Both the position numbers and the translations under genes were made by a program. Of a stretch of DNA of 64,000 bases, positions 1-9,485 are shown in pieces (within the stretch, counting starts at the first letter, position 1; each line of letters starts with the position of its first letter). A model generated the notes under the pieces. That model was not told where the DNA came from, ran no database searches, and saw only the letters and a program-made list of their open reading frames with translations. Source of the DNA: Bizionia sp. M204 (GTDB lineage Bacteria; Bacteroidota; Bacteroidia; Flavobacteriales; Flavobacteriaceae); NCBI RefSeq assembly GCF_023205095.1, contig NZ_CP046242.1:3298200-3362199 (forward strand), written 5' to 3'.

Positions 1-1
1 T

Positions 2-3000
2 GTAGATGGTAACTCACCAGACACGTTTTCCGATACCAATCGTGGTTCTACAACCCAACCAGATGTTGAAGATGTAAACCGAGATAATACCATGAATACC
101 ATAGATAGTTATTATGAGTATGAATTGGATATTAAGCCAGGCGATTTAAATATTAACAATCCATACATTGTTGATATTAAAGAAAATCAAATTAGAAGTC
201 TACCAAACGGACAAACGGTGGTGCCAAAGTGGTATCAATTTAGAATCCCGGTTGATGATATTGATAGAACAGCAATAGGAGGAATTTCCGATTTACGTTC
301 CATTCGTTTTGCTAGAATGTTTTTAAAAGAATTTACCGAGAAAACAGTATTACGTTTTGGAACATTAGATTTAGTGCGTAGCGAATGGCGTCGTTATTCA
401 CAAACATTAGATACCGATGAAGGTGATCCCTCTTTAGATAACACCGAATTTTCAGTAGGAGTTGTTAGTACGTTAAAAAATGATGGTAGTTACCAGTCGC
501 CTCCAGGTGTAGATCCAGAAGAGCTTTTTAATAATAATACAGTAGTTAGACAGAATGAACAATCTTTATTATTAGATGTTTGTGGGTTGGAATCTGAAGA
601 TGGACGTGCTGTATTTAAAAATATAAATGTGGATATGCGTCAGTACAAACGGTTACGTATGTACATGCACGCAGAGGAAGGTGATCAGCCAGGATTAAAT
701 GATGATGATTTATTTGGTTTTATTAGAATGGGTAATGATTTAACTCAAAACTATTATGAAATCATGGTGCCTCTTAAAGTCTCACAAGGCTTTTCAAGAG
801 AAGCCCTTTGGCCAGAAGCCAATCAAATAAATTTACCATTAGAATTACTTCAAGATATAAAATCAAAATCCATAGCAGCTGGAAATATTAGCAGTCTAAA
901 TCCAACCTATTATGAGGTTATTGGAGAACAATTAAGTGCCGCAGCTGTCAATCAGTACGATCCATTGCCTGTTGGAATTGGCGATGCCGATAATTATCAT
1001 CGTATCGCTATTGTTGGTAATCCAAATTTTGGCGATATCCGAACTTTAATGGTTGGTGTTAAAAACAGATCTGCACTTAACAAATGTGCCGTTGTTTGGC
1101 TTAACGAATTGCGTTTATCAGATATGGATAGCGAAGGTGGTTGGGCAGCCGTTTTAAGTATGGATTCTAATATAGCAGATTTTGCTAGTGTTAGTGCAAC
1201 TGGACGTAAAAGTACATCAGGGTTTGGAAGTATAGAACAAGGCCCTCAAGAACGGAGTCGTGAAGATGTTCAGCAGTACGATATAGTAACCAATGTTAAT
1301 GTTGGTCAGTTACTGCCTGAAAAATGGGGTATTCAAATACCATTTAATTATGGTGTTGGTGAAGAACGCATTACTCCAAAGTATGATGAATTTTATCGGG
1401 ATATAGAATTGCAAACGCAACTGGATAATAATGTAGATCAAGATTCTATTTTAAATGTCAACGAAAATTTCACCAAACGAAAGAGTATTAATTTCATCGG
1501 AGTTCGTAAAATTAGAACCGGGGAATCTGCACCTCGTTTTTATGATGTGGAAAACTTTACCGTTAATTACTCCTTCAATAAAGTAGAACATCGCGATTTT
1601 GAAATTGAAAGTGCGGTTGATAAAAATGTAAGAACAGGTGTTAATTACGCCTATAATTTTGCGCCATTAAGTATAGAGCCTTTCAAAAAGAATGATTCCT
1701 TATTTATGGGTAAATATTGGAAAATCTTAAAAGACTTTAATATTAATCCTGTACCTGCAAGTTTTACGGTAAATTCTAATATTAATAGGCAGTTTAACAA
1801 ACAGAAGTTTAGAGAGATAGATTTAGGAGGTGGAAATATTGGTCTTCAAGAATTGTACAGACGTAATTATACTTTTGATTTTGGTTACACCGTAAACTAC
1901 AATTTAACCAAGTCCTTAACTATGAATTTCACGGCGTCTAACGTGAATATTGTTCGGAATTATTTCAAAAACAATATTCGTAATGGAGAACAAGATCCAA
2001 GTTTAGATGTTTGGGATGGTTTCTTTGATGTGGGAGATCCAAACACACAGTATCAACAATTAGGTATTAATTATGAAATACCAATAAACAAAATTCCAAC
2101 CTTTGCGTTTATTGATGCCACCTATTCCTATAGTGGCGAATTCCAATGGCAAAAAGGATCAGATTTATTTGGCGATTTGGAAGTGGACGGTATAACCTAC
2201 GATTTAGGAAATACCATTTCCAATGCCAATCAGCACAATCTAAACACAACGTTCAATATGAACAAATTGTATAATTATGTTGGGTTGAAAAAGAAAACTA
2301 TTCGTAAAACGGCCGCTAACAGTCGTGATGTAAAAAGAACGCCAACACCTCCAGGCCAAGAGAGTCTAGCAAAAGATGGCCCAGTAGCAGATGCTAAAAA
2401 AGTATCTAAAAACAATACGGGAACCAAACTTTTAAATACAGGAATTGGCATTGTTACAGCAGTTAAACGTATTCAGTTTAATTACGCCGAAACTAGTGGT
2501 ACATATTTACCAGGATATTTACAAACTCCAGGATTTATTGGTACTTTAAAACCAACAGCTGGCTTTACATTTGGTAGTCAAAATGATGTTAGAAATATGG
2601 CAGCAAGACGTGGTTGGTTAACCTTATATCCTGATTTTAATGATCAGTATCGTGTAAATAAAACACGTCAATTGGATTTTTCTGCAAATATTGAACCTTT
2701 CAATGACCTGAAAATTGATATTGTGGGTAACAGAATGTACTCGGAAAACTATACTGAAAATTACCGTGTGAATGATTTAGGGAGCGAATTAGAGTATGAA
2801 TCCTTAACGCCAAATGCCTTTGGAAACTTTAATATTTCTACTGTATTAATAAAAACAGCATTCACTGCAAGTGATGAAACCCAATCGCAAACATTCAATG
2901 AGTTCAGGTCCAACCGATTAAAAGTAGCTAACAGATTAGCCCAAGAATTTTACGGTAATTCTGGCTATGCAGTAGATGCAGAAGGCTATCCGGTAGGATT

Positions 3001-3784
3001 TGGTAAAAACAGTCAGGCTGTCTTGTTACCATCCTTCTTATCAGCTTATACCGGTCAGAAAGCTGAAAAAGTTTCATTGAGTGCTTTCAGGGATGTGCCA
3101 ATTCCAAACTGGGATATTAAGTACACAGGATTAATGAATTTAAAATGGTTTAAAGATAAATTTAAGCGTTTTTCTATTGTTCATGGTTACCGTTCTAATT
3201 ATACTATTAACCAATTCCGTTCCAATTTAGATTACGATGCTGATAACCCAACAGCGGTGGATCAGAGTGGAAATTTCAAGAACGAAAAACTATACAGTAA
3301 TATTAACTTAAGCGAAATGTTTAGCCCGCTATTCCGTATTGATATGGAAATGAAAAGCTCAATTAAAATTTTGCTTGAAATGAAAAAAGACCGACTTCTT
3401 TCATTGAGTTTCGATAATAATTTAATGACAGAAATTCAAGGAAATGAATATATTGTAGGATTAGGTTACCGCATTAAAGATGTTCGAATTAAAACAAAAC
3501 TAGCAGGACCGAAAAAACGTATTGTTAGCGATTTGAATATGAAAGCAGATGTTTCCGTACGTGATAACAAAACTATTATTAGGTATTTAGATTTGGATAA
3601 TAACCAAATTACATCTGGTCAGACCATCTGGTCATTAAAATTTTCAACAGATTATGCGTTTAGTAAAAATCTAACTGGAATTTTTTACTTTGATTATGCT
3701 TTTTCCGAATACGCAATTTCAACTGCATTCCCACAGACTACTATTCGTTCAGGAATTACTTTAAGATATACATTTGGTAATTAA
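2..3784 (+). CDS. sprA: SprA, C-terminal part (T9SS outer-membrane translocon)
   Basis: The reading frame is open from the left edge of the window (first complete codon at base 2), so this is the 3' part of a larger gene. About 1,260 residues are present, roughly half of the 2,400 or so usual for SprA/Sov. The visible part is rich in alternating aromatic and polar residues typical of beta-strands, and it ends in a beta-barrel-like strand with terminal Phe-Gly-Asn. SprA is the very large outer-membrane barrel through which type IX secretion substrates leave the cell, and in flavobacteria it is also needed for gliding. The downstream order gcvH, vanZ-like, tonB-like, remB matches what I recall from Flavobacterium johnsoniae and supports the call. 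The next gene has its own promoter. Confidence 0.93.
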   Translation, partial: VDGNSPDTFSDTNRGSTTQPDVEDVNRDNTMNTIDSYYEYELDIKPGDLNINNPYIVDIKENQIRSLPNGQTVVPKWYQFRIPVDDIDRTAIGGISDLRSIRFARMFLKEFTEKTVLRFGTLDLVRSEWRRYSQTLDTDEGDPSLDNTEFSVGVVSTLKNDGSYQSPPGVDPEELFNNNTVVRQNEQSLLLDVCGLESEDGRAVFKNINVDMRQYKRLRMYMHAEEGDQPGLNDDDLFGFIRMGNDLTQNYYEIMVPLKVSQGFSREALWPEANQINLPLELLQDIKSKSIAAGNISSLNPTYYEVIGEQLSAAAVNQYDPLPVGIGDADNYHRIAIVGNPNFGDIRTLMVGVKNRSALNKCAVVWLNELRLSDMDSEGGWAAVLSMDSNIADFASVSATGRKSTSGFGSIEQGPQERSREDVQQYDIVTNVNVGQLLPEKWGIQIPFNYGVGEERITPKYDEFYRDIELQTQLDNNVDQDSILNVNENFTKRKSINFIGVRKIRTGESAPRFYDVENFTVNYSFNKVEHRDFEIESAVDKNVRTGVNYAYNFAPLSIEPFKKNDSLFMGKYWKILKDFNINPVPASFTVNSNINRQFNKQKFREIDLGGGNIGLQELYRRNYTFDFGYTVNYNLTKSLTMNFTASNVNIVRNYFKNNIRNGEQDPSLDVWDGFFDVGDPNTQYQQLGINYEIPINKIPTFAFIDATYSYSGEFQWQKGSDLFGDLEVDGITYDLGNTISNANQHNLNTTFNMNKLYNYVGLKKKTIRKTAANSRDVKRTPTPPGQESLAKDGPVADAKKVSKNNTGTKLLNTGIGIVTAVKRIQFNYAETSGTYLPGYLQTPGFIGTLKPTAGFTFGSQNDVRNMAARRGWLTLYPDFNDQYRVNKTRQLDFSANIEPFNDLKIDIVGNRMYSENYTENYRVNDLGSELEYESLTPNAFGNFNISTVLIKTAFTASDETQSQTFNEFRSNRLKVANRLAQEFYGNSGYAVDAEGYPVGFGKNSQAVLLPSFLSAYTGQKAEKVSLSAFRDVPIPNWDIKYTGLMNLKWFKDKFKRFSIVHGYRSNYTINQFRSNLDYDADNPTAVDQSGNFKNEKLYSNINLSEMFSPLFRIDMEMKSSIKILLEMKKDRLLSLSFDNNLMTEIQGNEYIVGLGYRIKDVRIKTKLAGPKKRIVSDLNMKADVSVRDNKTIIRYLDLDNNQITSGQTIWSLKFSTDYAFSKNLTGIFYFDYAFSEYAISTAFPQTTIRSGITLRYTFGN

Positions 3785-3794
3785 TGCGTATTAG

Positions 3795-3825
3795 TTTGAA
3801 AATATAAAGCGAATAAATACATTTG
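3795..3825 (+). promoter_or_regulatory. Bacteroidetes-type promoter of gcvH
   Basis: A TTTG -33 element at 3795-3798 is followed after exactly 19 bases by TACATTTG (3818-3825), a full match to the TAnnTTTG -7 consensus. The expected transcription start lies about 10-15 bases before the gcvH ATG. Confidence 0.7.
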
Positions 3826-3843
3826 TAAAAAAATATAATAATT

Positions 3844-4224
3844 ATGAATATTCCAGCCGAATTAAAATATACAAAAGACCACGAGTGGGTTAAGTTAGAA
3901 GGAGATGTTGTAACCATAGGTATTACAGATTTTGCACAAAGCGAATTAGGTGATATTGTTTATGTTGAAGTGGAAACTGTAGACGATACATTAGACGCAG
4001 ATGAGATTTTTGGTTCTGTGGAAGCTGTAAAAACAGTATCTGATTTATTCTTACCAGTAGCTGGTGAAATCATTGAGTTTAATGAAGCTTTAGAGGATGC
4101 TCCAGAAACGGTAAATTCAGATCCTTATGGCGCAGGCTGGATGATTAAAGTTAAATGTTCTAACGTATCAGATGTAGACGGACTTATGTCTGCAGATGAA
4201 TATAAAGAACTTATTGGTGCTTAA
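3844..4224 (+). CDS. gcvH: Glycine cleavage system H protein
   Basis: GcvH carries the aminomethyl group on a lipoyl-lysine between the P, T and L proteins of the glycine cleavage complex in the cytoplasm. The 126-residue length is normal. The lipoylation site is visible as the Lys in the stretch [13 protein letters not shown] near residue 63, and the start KYTKDHEWV is family-typical. The gene has a near-perfect promoter immediately upstream. P, T and L protein genes are not in the window, as is usual in flavobacteria, where gcvH sits beside sprA. Its end overlaps the start of the VanZ-like gene by 29 bases, suggesting co-transcription. Confidence 0.97.
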   Translation: MNIPAELKYTKDHEWVKLEGDVVTIGITDFAQSELGDIVYVEVETVDDTLDADEIFGSVEAVKTVSDLFLPVAGEIIEFNEALEDAPETVNSDPYGAGWMIKVKCSNVSDVDGLMSADEYKELIGA

Positions 4225-4594
4225 AAAGTACGCCTTATTAATTTCTATTGGCTATACCGTTTCGCTATTGGCGTTAAGTTTATTGACATTAGATTTTGAT
4301 AAGATTGAGGATTTAGTGCCATCATTTAGTGATAAGATTTTCCATTTCGGAGCGTATGCACTATTAACTCTGGTTTGGTTTTATACCCTTACCGTCCATT
4401 TCAATTTTACAAAAATTAAAGCTTTACTCATTGTAACCTCTGCTAGTATTGCATTTGGTACAATTATTGAAGTGTTACAAAAAGAATTAACAAACACGCG
4501 TACTTTTGATTGGTATGATGTTACAGCAAATATGGGAGGTGTCGTTATTGCGGCTTCTATAGTGCTCTTCTACAAAAAAAGTGACGTTAAATAA
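4196..4594 (+). CDS. VanZ-like family membrane protein
   Basis: A 132-residue protein with about four predicted transmembrane segments (near residues 13-30, 47-67, 75-92 and 108-126). The pattern [17 protein letters not shown] followed later by a Glu-containing helix (FGTIIEVLQ) and an Arg-Thr-x-Asp-x-x-Asp loop ([15 protein letters not shown]) is characteristic of the VanZ-like family. The function of most VanZ-like proteins is unknown; the namesake gives low-level teicoplanin resistance. The ATG at 4196 lies inside gcvH and no later ATG precedes the first helix, so the overlapping start is the best choice. Confidence 0.85.
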   Translation: MNIKNLLVLKKYALLISIGYTVSLLALSLLTLDFDKIEDLVPSFSDKIFHFGAYALLTLVWFYTLTVHFNFTKIKALLIVTSASIAFGTIIEVLQKELTNTRTFDWYDVTANMGGVVIAASIVLFYKKSDVK

Positions 4595-4603
4595 TATTAA
4601 TCG

Positions 4604-4636
4604 TTTGTTTAATTACCAATTTATTGGTTATTTTAG
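4604..4636 (+). promoter_or_regulatory. Probable promoter of the first tonB-like gene
   Basis: TTTG at 4604-4607 and TATTTTAG at 4629-4636 are separated by 21 bases. The -7 box differs from TAnnTTTG at one position. The spacing is within the accepted range and the ATG follows 23 bases downstream. Confidence 0.4.
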
Positions 4637-4659
4637 CAAGCAGTAATAAATAGATAACT

Positions 4660-5379
4660 ATGGAACCTAAAAAAAATCCGAAAGCAAACGTTGGTAGAAA
4701 CAGCTCACTGTTCTTTGCCATTGGTTTAGCATTAATGTTGTTTTTAACAAACTATGCTATTAACTATAAAACCTATGATAAAGAATTGATAGATATCGGT
4801 ACTTTAGATATGGGAGAAGAGTTGGAAGAAGAAGTTCCAATTACTGAAACCATTGCTACGCCACCACCACCACCGCCACCACCTGCAGCGCCAGAAGTGA
4901 TTGAGATTGTGGAAGATGATGAAGAGGTTGAAGAAACCGTAATCGAATCAACAGAAACAAGTCAAGAAGAAGAAATTGTTGAAATTGAAGAGGTTGAAGT
5001 AGAAGAGGTAGAGGAAATAGAGGAAGTTCCGTTTGCAGTTATTGAAAATGTGCCTGTTTTCCCAGGTTGTGAAAGTGGAAACAATGAAGCTAAAAAAGCC
5101 TGTATGAATAAAAAGATGAATGATTTCATCGCGAAAAAATTCAACACAGATTTAGCGCAAGAATTGGGATTATCCGGAATTCAACAAATTCGCGTTTTCT
5201 TTAAAATTGATAAAAATGGTGATATTGTAGATGTAAAAGCAAGAGCACCACACCCAAGTTTAGAAAAAGAAGCTATGCGTGTAATTGGTTTGTTACCTAA
5301 AATGAAGCCAGGAAAACAACGTGGAAAAGCGGTAAGAGTACCTTACTATTTACCAATAAAGTTCCAAGTTCAAGATTAA
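4660..5379 (+). CDS. Energy transducer TonB family protein
   Basis: TonB couples the inner-membrane ExbB/ExbD proton motor to outer-membrane transporters. This 239-residue protein has the expected layout: a short basic N-terminus, one membrane segment (about residues 16-33), a periplasmic linker with an eight-proline run and a long Glu/Val-rich stretch, then a C-terminal TonB domain (about 130-239). That domain starts with a VPVFPGCES motif and ends LPIKFQVQD. The acidic Glu-Val repeat is more strongly charged than the usual Pro-Lys linker. A second TonB-like gene and remB follow, each with a related domain. It has its own candidate promoter and a strong terminator. Confidence 0.9.
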   Translation: MEPKKNPKANVGRNSSLFFAIGLALMLFLTNYAINYKTYDKELIDIGTLDMGEELEEEVPITETIATPPPPPPPPAAPEVIEIVEDDEEVEETVIESTETSQEEEIVEIEEVEVEEVEEIEEVPFAVIENVPVFPGCESGNNEAKKACMNKKMNDFIAKKFNTDLAQELGLSGIQQIRVFFKIDKNGDIVDVKARAPHPSLEKEAMRVIGLLPKMKPGKQRGKAVRVPYYLPIKFQVQD

Positions 5380-5406
5380 GCAAAACTGCTTTTTTATATA
5401 AAATTA

Positions 5407-5443
5407 AAATCCCGTTACTATTTTAGTAACGGGATTTCTTTTT
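5407..5443 (+). terminator. Rho-independent terminator after tonB-like gene 1
   Basis: A perfect 13-base-pair stem (5407-5419 with 5425-5437) and a five-base loop are followed by a T-rich run. It separates the two tonB-like genes into different transcription units. Confidence 0.85.
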
Positions 5444-5515
5444 TGGTATGCTTATTGCTTTTTTAACATAATATTAACTTGCTTGCCATTAGGCAGGCAT
5501 CTAAACTGTAGTATT

Positions 5516-6310
5516 ATGAACTTTTTAAACAAAAAGAAAGTCAACACTCTGCAAAGTGTTCCTTCCGTAAAAAAACATCATAAGCATGATGTAAATTTAC
5601 AAAAAAACGCAACCATTTACTTTCAGGTGGGTTTAATTCTCTGTCTGCTCGTTGCCTATGGCTTGTTGGAAATGAGTTTTCAAACGGTGGACCGAACGCT
5701 TCCAGAAATGGGGGTTGTAAATGAACCACCCACTGAATTTTCCATGAATAGTTTTCAGGTTTACAAAGAACCGATAGAGGAACCCGTTGTTGAAAAAAAG
5801 AAATCACCAACAGATTCTCCAGAATTAGAAGTGATAAGTAATACGGACACTTCAGCCGAAACTACTGACACTTTTTTAAGTCATGATTCCTCTAACGAAA
5901 AACCGGATTTAGATGCAGGTGATGTACATATTGTTGAAGTTCCTGAAGATCCAATTAATATTATGTTAGTGGAAAAAGTGCCTGTTTTCCCTGGATGTGA
6001 GTCGGCAACAAACAACGATCAACGTCGCGCATGCCTAAATGCTAAAGTAAGCAACTTTGTAAAAAATCAATTTAATACAGATAGGGGACAAAATATTGGC
6101 CTTCAAGGAGTGCAAAAAATTTATGTTAATTTTAAAATTAATAAAAATGGCGACATAGAAATTTTACAAACACGAGCACCACATGTAAATTTGGAAGAAG
6201 AAGCGCAGCGTGTTGTAAATAAACTCCCTAAAATGAAACCAGCACAACATGGTAATAAAAGTGTAGATGTGCTTTATACCCTGCCCATTGCTTTTAAAGT
6301 CGAATACTAA
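5516..6310 (+). CDS. Second TonB-like energy transducer paralogue
   Basis: A 264-residue protein using the ATG at 5516. The frame extends 11 codons upstream to a TTG at 5483, but that stretch overlaps an intergenic inverted repeat and reads poorly. A basic N-terminus is followed by one membrane helix (about residues 30-50), a linker, and a TonB C-terminal domain beginning VPVFPGCES and ending LPIAFKVEY. The domain is clearly homologous to that of the preceding gene, with the paired cysteines kept (CES and a second Cys in RRACLN). It lacks the polyproline run of its neighbour. Probably a tandem duplicate; which receptor it serves cannot be told from sequence. Confidence 0.85.
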   Translation: MNFLNKKKVNTLQSVPSVKKHHKHDVNLQKNATIYFQVGLILCLLVAYGLLEMSFQTVDRTLPEMGVVNEPPTEFSMNSFQVYKEPIEEPVVEKKKSPTDSPELEVISNTDTSAETTDTFLSHDSSNEKPDLDAGDVHIVEVPEDPINIMLVEKVPVFPGCESATNNDQRRACLNAKVSNFVKNQFNTDRGQNIGLQGVQKIYVNFKINKNGDIEILQTRAPHVNLEEEAQRVVNKLPKMKPAQHGNKSVDVLYTLPIAFKVEY

Positions 6311-6334
6311 TTGCCATAATTTATGTATAGGAAT

Positions 6335-6370
6335 GCCGTTATTATAGAAGCTATGATAACGGCTTTTTTA
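6335..6370 (+). terminator. Terminator after tonB-like gene 2
   Basis: An eight-base-pair stem (GCCGTTAT at 6335-6342 with ATAACGGC at 6356-6363) is followed directly by a run of six or more T. Confidence 0.7.
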
Positions 6371-6423
6371 TAGGCGTATTATTAAAAAAATAGTATCTTT
6401 CAACACTCATAAATCCATACTTA

Positions 6424-8529
6424 ATGAACATAAAGAACTCCTGTATTATTCTGCTTCTTTTACTTCAATGTAGCATTTTTGCACAAACAAATAAATTTTA
6501 CGAAAAACCACCCGTTTTTCCAGATTGTGAATCGGAAGATATCCATACGCTTCAAACCTGCTTTGATAATCAAGTTTTTAATAATGTATTTAACAACTTT
6601 AAAGTTCCTGATGTAGTTTCGGAAGAAAACTATCAGGGTGATGTGGTTATTTTATTCGAAGTTGATAAAGAAGGAACTTTCAGAGTTATTTATGTAGATG
6701 CGATTTACGCGGAACTGAAGGATGAAGCCAAACGTGTTTTTGATGCGTTTCCAAAAATTAAACCAGCAACCTACAATAGTAATCCAACTTTCAGACAGTA
6801 TTCTTTCGCTTTAAAAATTCCATTGGTGCAACAAACTGTTGTTACCAAAGATTTGTCAAAAGATGAAGAAATGGCCGAATTAGAACGTGGTGCTAAACAG
6901 GAATATGATAGTGTAAACGCCAATTTAAAACCGTTTTCTAATAAGGAATATACCAGTCAATTAAACATTCCCTTTACGCATGAATATTATTCGCGTTTTG
7001 GAAGAAATATTAATTTAGTAGGAACAAACAGTCATACAAGTTCTAAACCTTATATGTATGAAGATGTTTCAAAATATTACGATTTTGAAGCAGAAAAGGA
7101 CGCTTTGGCGAAAAACAAATCCTCATTTGCGGGACGAAAACTTTGGAATGAACGTCTAGTTCGTGTGGAAGGAAAGGACTATTGGTTTGCTGTAGATCCT
7201 ATTTTCGATTTTCAAGTTGGAAAAGATACCGAAGCCGATTTCAGTTCAACCTATAATAATACACGAGGTGTAAACATTCAAGGAGGTTTAGGAAAAAAGT
7301 TTAGTTTTTATGCGTCTGTCTTTGAAAGTCAAGGGCGTTTTGCAGAATATTATAATCAATATGCCGAATCTATTAAGGCAGCAGATGAAGTTGCTATTAT
7401 CCCTGGACGAGGTATAGCAAAACGTTTTAAAAAAGACTCTTATGATTATCCCGTGGCCGAAGCATATGTGTCTTTTACACCTGTGAATTTTTTTAATGTT
7501 CAATTCGGTCAAGGTAAAAACTTCATTGGTGATGGTTATCGCTCATTATTTACGAGTGATGTAGCTAGTCCAAATCCGTTTTTAAAGTTAAATACCACGT
7601 TTTGGAAAATAAAATACACCAATACATGGATGTGGTTAAAAGATTCAAGACCAGATGTAATTGATCCGGAAGGTGCGTATTTAAGCAAATATATGGCAAC
7701 GCATTTTTTAAGTTGGAATGCTACCAAGCGTTTAAATATTGGCTTTTTTGAATCGGTTATTTGGGCAAAATCTGATAATCGCGGATTTGATGTTAGTTAT
7801 TTAAACCCTATTATTTTTTACCGTGCCATTGAGTTTGAAACCGGGCAAGATGCTGGAAATGCTGTTATGGGATTATCCGCTAAATACAAGCTTAATGATA
7901 ATATGAACCTATATGGTCAGTTTATTTTAGATGAATTTTCCTTATCCGATATGACTGGTGGAAATAAAAGCTGGAAGAATAAATATGGCTATCAATTAGG
8001 AATAAAATATTATGAAGCCTTTAAAGTAAAAAACCTAATGTTACAGGCAGAATATAATCGTGTGCGTCCTTATACGTATTCTCATAATACGGTTGTGTTA
8101 AACTATGGACATAACAATCAAAGTATGGCGCACCTTTGGGGAGCTAATTTTAGCGAATTGGTATTAATTGGCCGTTACCATTATAAACGTTGGTTTGGAA
8201 ATGCTAAACTGGTAATGGGTGAGCGTGGTATGGACTTTAATAATGGTGTAGATAACTTTAGTTATGGAGGTGATATTTACCGCGACTATAACGAAAGACC
8301 TTATGATAATGGTGTTACCGTAGGACAAGGAAACAAGTCAACGACTATGTTTGCTAATTTGCAAGCGGGTTATTTAATAAATCCAGCGACAAATTTAAAG
8401 TTGTTTGCAGATGTTACTTTCAGGAACTTTAATCCAGATACCGTAAATGCAACAACTTTTAAAAGTAATACGGTTTGGTTTAATATCGGAATTCGAACGG
8501 ATTTATTTAATTGGTATTTTGATTTGTAG
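6424..8529 (+). CDS. remB: RemB-like gliding motility outer-membrane protein
   Basis: A 701-residue protein with a signal peptide ending near residue 20 (Phe-Ala-Gln). It continues with a domain of about 110 residues resembling the TonB C-terminal domain of the two upstream genes: PPVFPDCES, a second Cys, and a closing LKIPL strand. The rest is a long region of alternating hydrophobic and aromatic residues typical of a capsule-assembly or Wzi-like outer-membrane barrel. RemB is a flavobacterial gliding protein encoded a few genes after sprA in Flavobacterium johnsoniae, so position and length support the name. I cannot confirm the RemB identity without an alignment. The biochemical role of RemB is unknown. 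Confidence 0.75.
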   Translation: MNIKNSCIILLLLLQCSIFAQTNKFYEKPPVFPDCESEDIHTLQTCFDNQVFNNVFNNFKVPDVVSEENYQGDVVILFEVDKEGTFRVIYVDAIYAELKDEAKRVFDAFPKIKPATYNSNPTFRQYSFALKIPLVQQTVVTKDLSKDEEMAELERGAKQEYDSVNANLKPFSNKEYTSQLNIPFTHEYYSRFGRNINLVGTNSHTSSKPYMYEDVSKYYDFEAEKDALAKNKSSFAGRKLWNERLVRVEGKDYWFAVDPIFDFQVGKDTEADFSSTYNNTRGVNIQGGLGKKFSFYASVFESQGRFAEYYNQYAESIKAADEVAIIPGRGIAKRFKKDSYDYPVAEAYVSFTPVNFFNVQFGQGKNFIGDGYRSLFTSDVASPNPFLKLNTTFWKIKYTNTWMWLKDSRPDVIDPEGAYLSKYMATHFLSWNATKRLNIGFFESVIWAKSDNRGFDVSYLNPIIFYRAIEFETGQDAGNAVMGLSAKYKLNDNMNLYGQFILDEFSLSDMTGGNKSWKNKYGYQLGIKYYEAFKVKNLMLQAEYNRVRPYTYSHNTVVLNYGHNNQSMAHLWGANFSELVLIGRYHYKRWFGNAKLVMGERGMDFNNGVDNFSYGGDIYRDYNERPYDNGVTVGQGNKSTTMFANLQAGYLINPATNLKLFADVTFRNFNPDTVNATTFKSNTVWFNIGIRTDLFNWYFDL

Positions 8530-8553
8530 AATTAACTTTTCAAGGTATCTTTG
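8523..8553 (+). promoter_or_regulatory. Promoter of the cytochrome oxidase biogenesis operon
   Basis: TTTG at 8523-8526 and TATCTTTG at 8546-8553 are separated by exactly 19 bases, a full match to the Bacteroidetes consensus. The predicted start is near 8560, about 30 bases before the TTG start of ctaB. Confidence 0.75.
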
Positions 8554-8589
8554 CACTCGCAATAAACGCGTAAAAAGCAACCCATTACT

Positions 8590-9483
8590 TTGAGTAAGCA
8601 AGCCACTTTACCGGTTAAACATTCTATACTTTCTGATTTTAAAGAAATCACGAAAATGCGCTTATCATTAAGCGTCGTATTTTCTTCAATTGCAGGTTAT
8701 CTTTTGGGTGCCGAAACAGTGGACTTTACAACACTTTTTTTATTAGCTTTAGGTGGTTACTTTATGGTAGGTGCTTCAAATGCATTCAATCAAATTATTG
8801 AAAAAGATTTGGATGCCTTAATGGATCGTACAAAAAACAGACCTGTTGCGGCTGGACGTATGTCTGTAAATGTTGCGTTTACAATTGCTTGTCTTTTTAC
8901 TGTTTTAGGAATTGGCATATTGTATTCAATCAATCAGCAAACAGCCATGTTTGGAGCCATCTCCATCTTTTTATATACCTGTGTTTACACACCTTTAAAA
9001 ACAAAAACGCCTTTATCTGTTTTTGTTGGAGCTATTCCTGGAGCTATTCCATTTATGTTGGGTTGGGTAGCGGCAACAAACGACTTTGGTATTGAACCAG
9101 GGACCTTATTCGCCGTGCAGTTTTTTTGGCAGTTCCCACATTTTTGGGCTATTGGGTGGTTTTTATTTGACGATTATAAAAAAGGGGGGTTTTTCATGCT
9201 CCCAACTGGAAAGCAGGATAAAGGTACAGCCAAACAAACCATTATGTACACGGTGTGGACCTTGCTGGTGTCCATTGTCCCGGTATTTGGCTTTACAGGA
9301 AAATTACAATTGTCTGTAGTGGCAGCTGTAATTGTTTTCATATTAGGATTAGGCATGTTGTATTATGCTATTCAACTTTATAAAAAAATGAGTGTACAAG
9401 CAGCTAAGGAACTTATGTTATCAAGTGTGTTTTACATAACCTTATTACAAATAGTCTACGTTGTAGACAAATTTATTAGATAA
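8590..9483 (+). CDS. ctaB: Protoheme IX farnesyltransferase (heme O synthase)
   Basis: Heme O synthase attaches a farnesyl group to protoheme IX, a step toward heme A for cytochrome oxidase. The protein has 297 residues and about nine membrane segments. It shows the UbiA-family motif N-x3-D-x3-D (NQIIEKDLDALMDRT) near residue 70 and a second acidic loop at FDDYKKGGF. The start is a TTG at 8590. The next ATG (8656) would remove the FKEITK stretch that usually precedes the first helix, so TTG is preferred. It leads an operon of oxidase subunits and assembly factors, which fits its role. Confidence 0.94.
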   Translation: MSKQATLPVKHSILSDFKEITKMRLSLSVVFSSIAGYLLGAETVDFTTLFLLALGGYFMVGASNAFNQIIEKDLDALMDRTKNRPVAAGRMSVNVAFTIACLFTVLGIGILYSINQQTAMFGAISIFLYTCVYTPLKTKTPLSVFVGAIPGAIPFMLGWVAATNDFGIEPGTLFAVQFFWQFPHFWAIGWFLFDDYKKGGFFMLPTGKQDKGTAKQTIMYTVWTLLVSIVPVFGFTGKLQLSVVAAVIVFILGLGMLYYAIQLYKKMSVQAAKELMLSSVFYITLLQIVYVVDKFIR

Positions 9484-9485
9484 CC

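Noticed and set aside
4962..5147. Minus-strand frame inside tonB-like gene 1
   Set aside because: A Ser/Thr-rich shadow of the Glu-Val repeat, with no start context.
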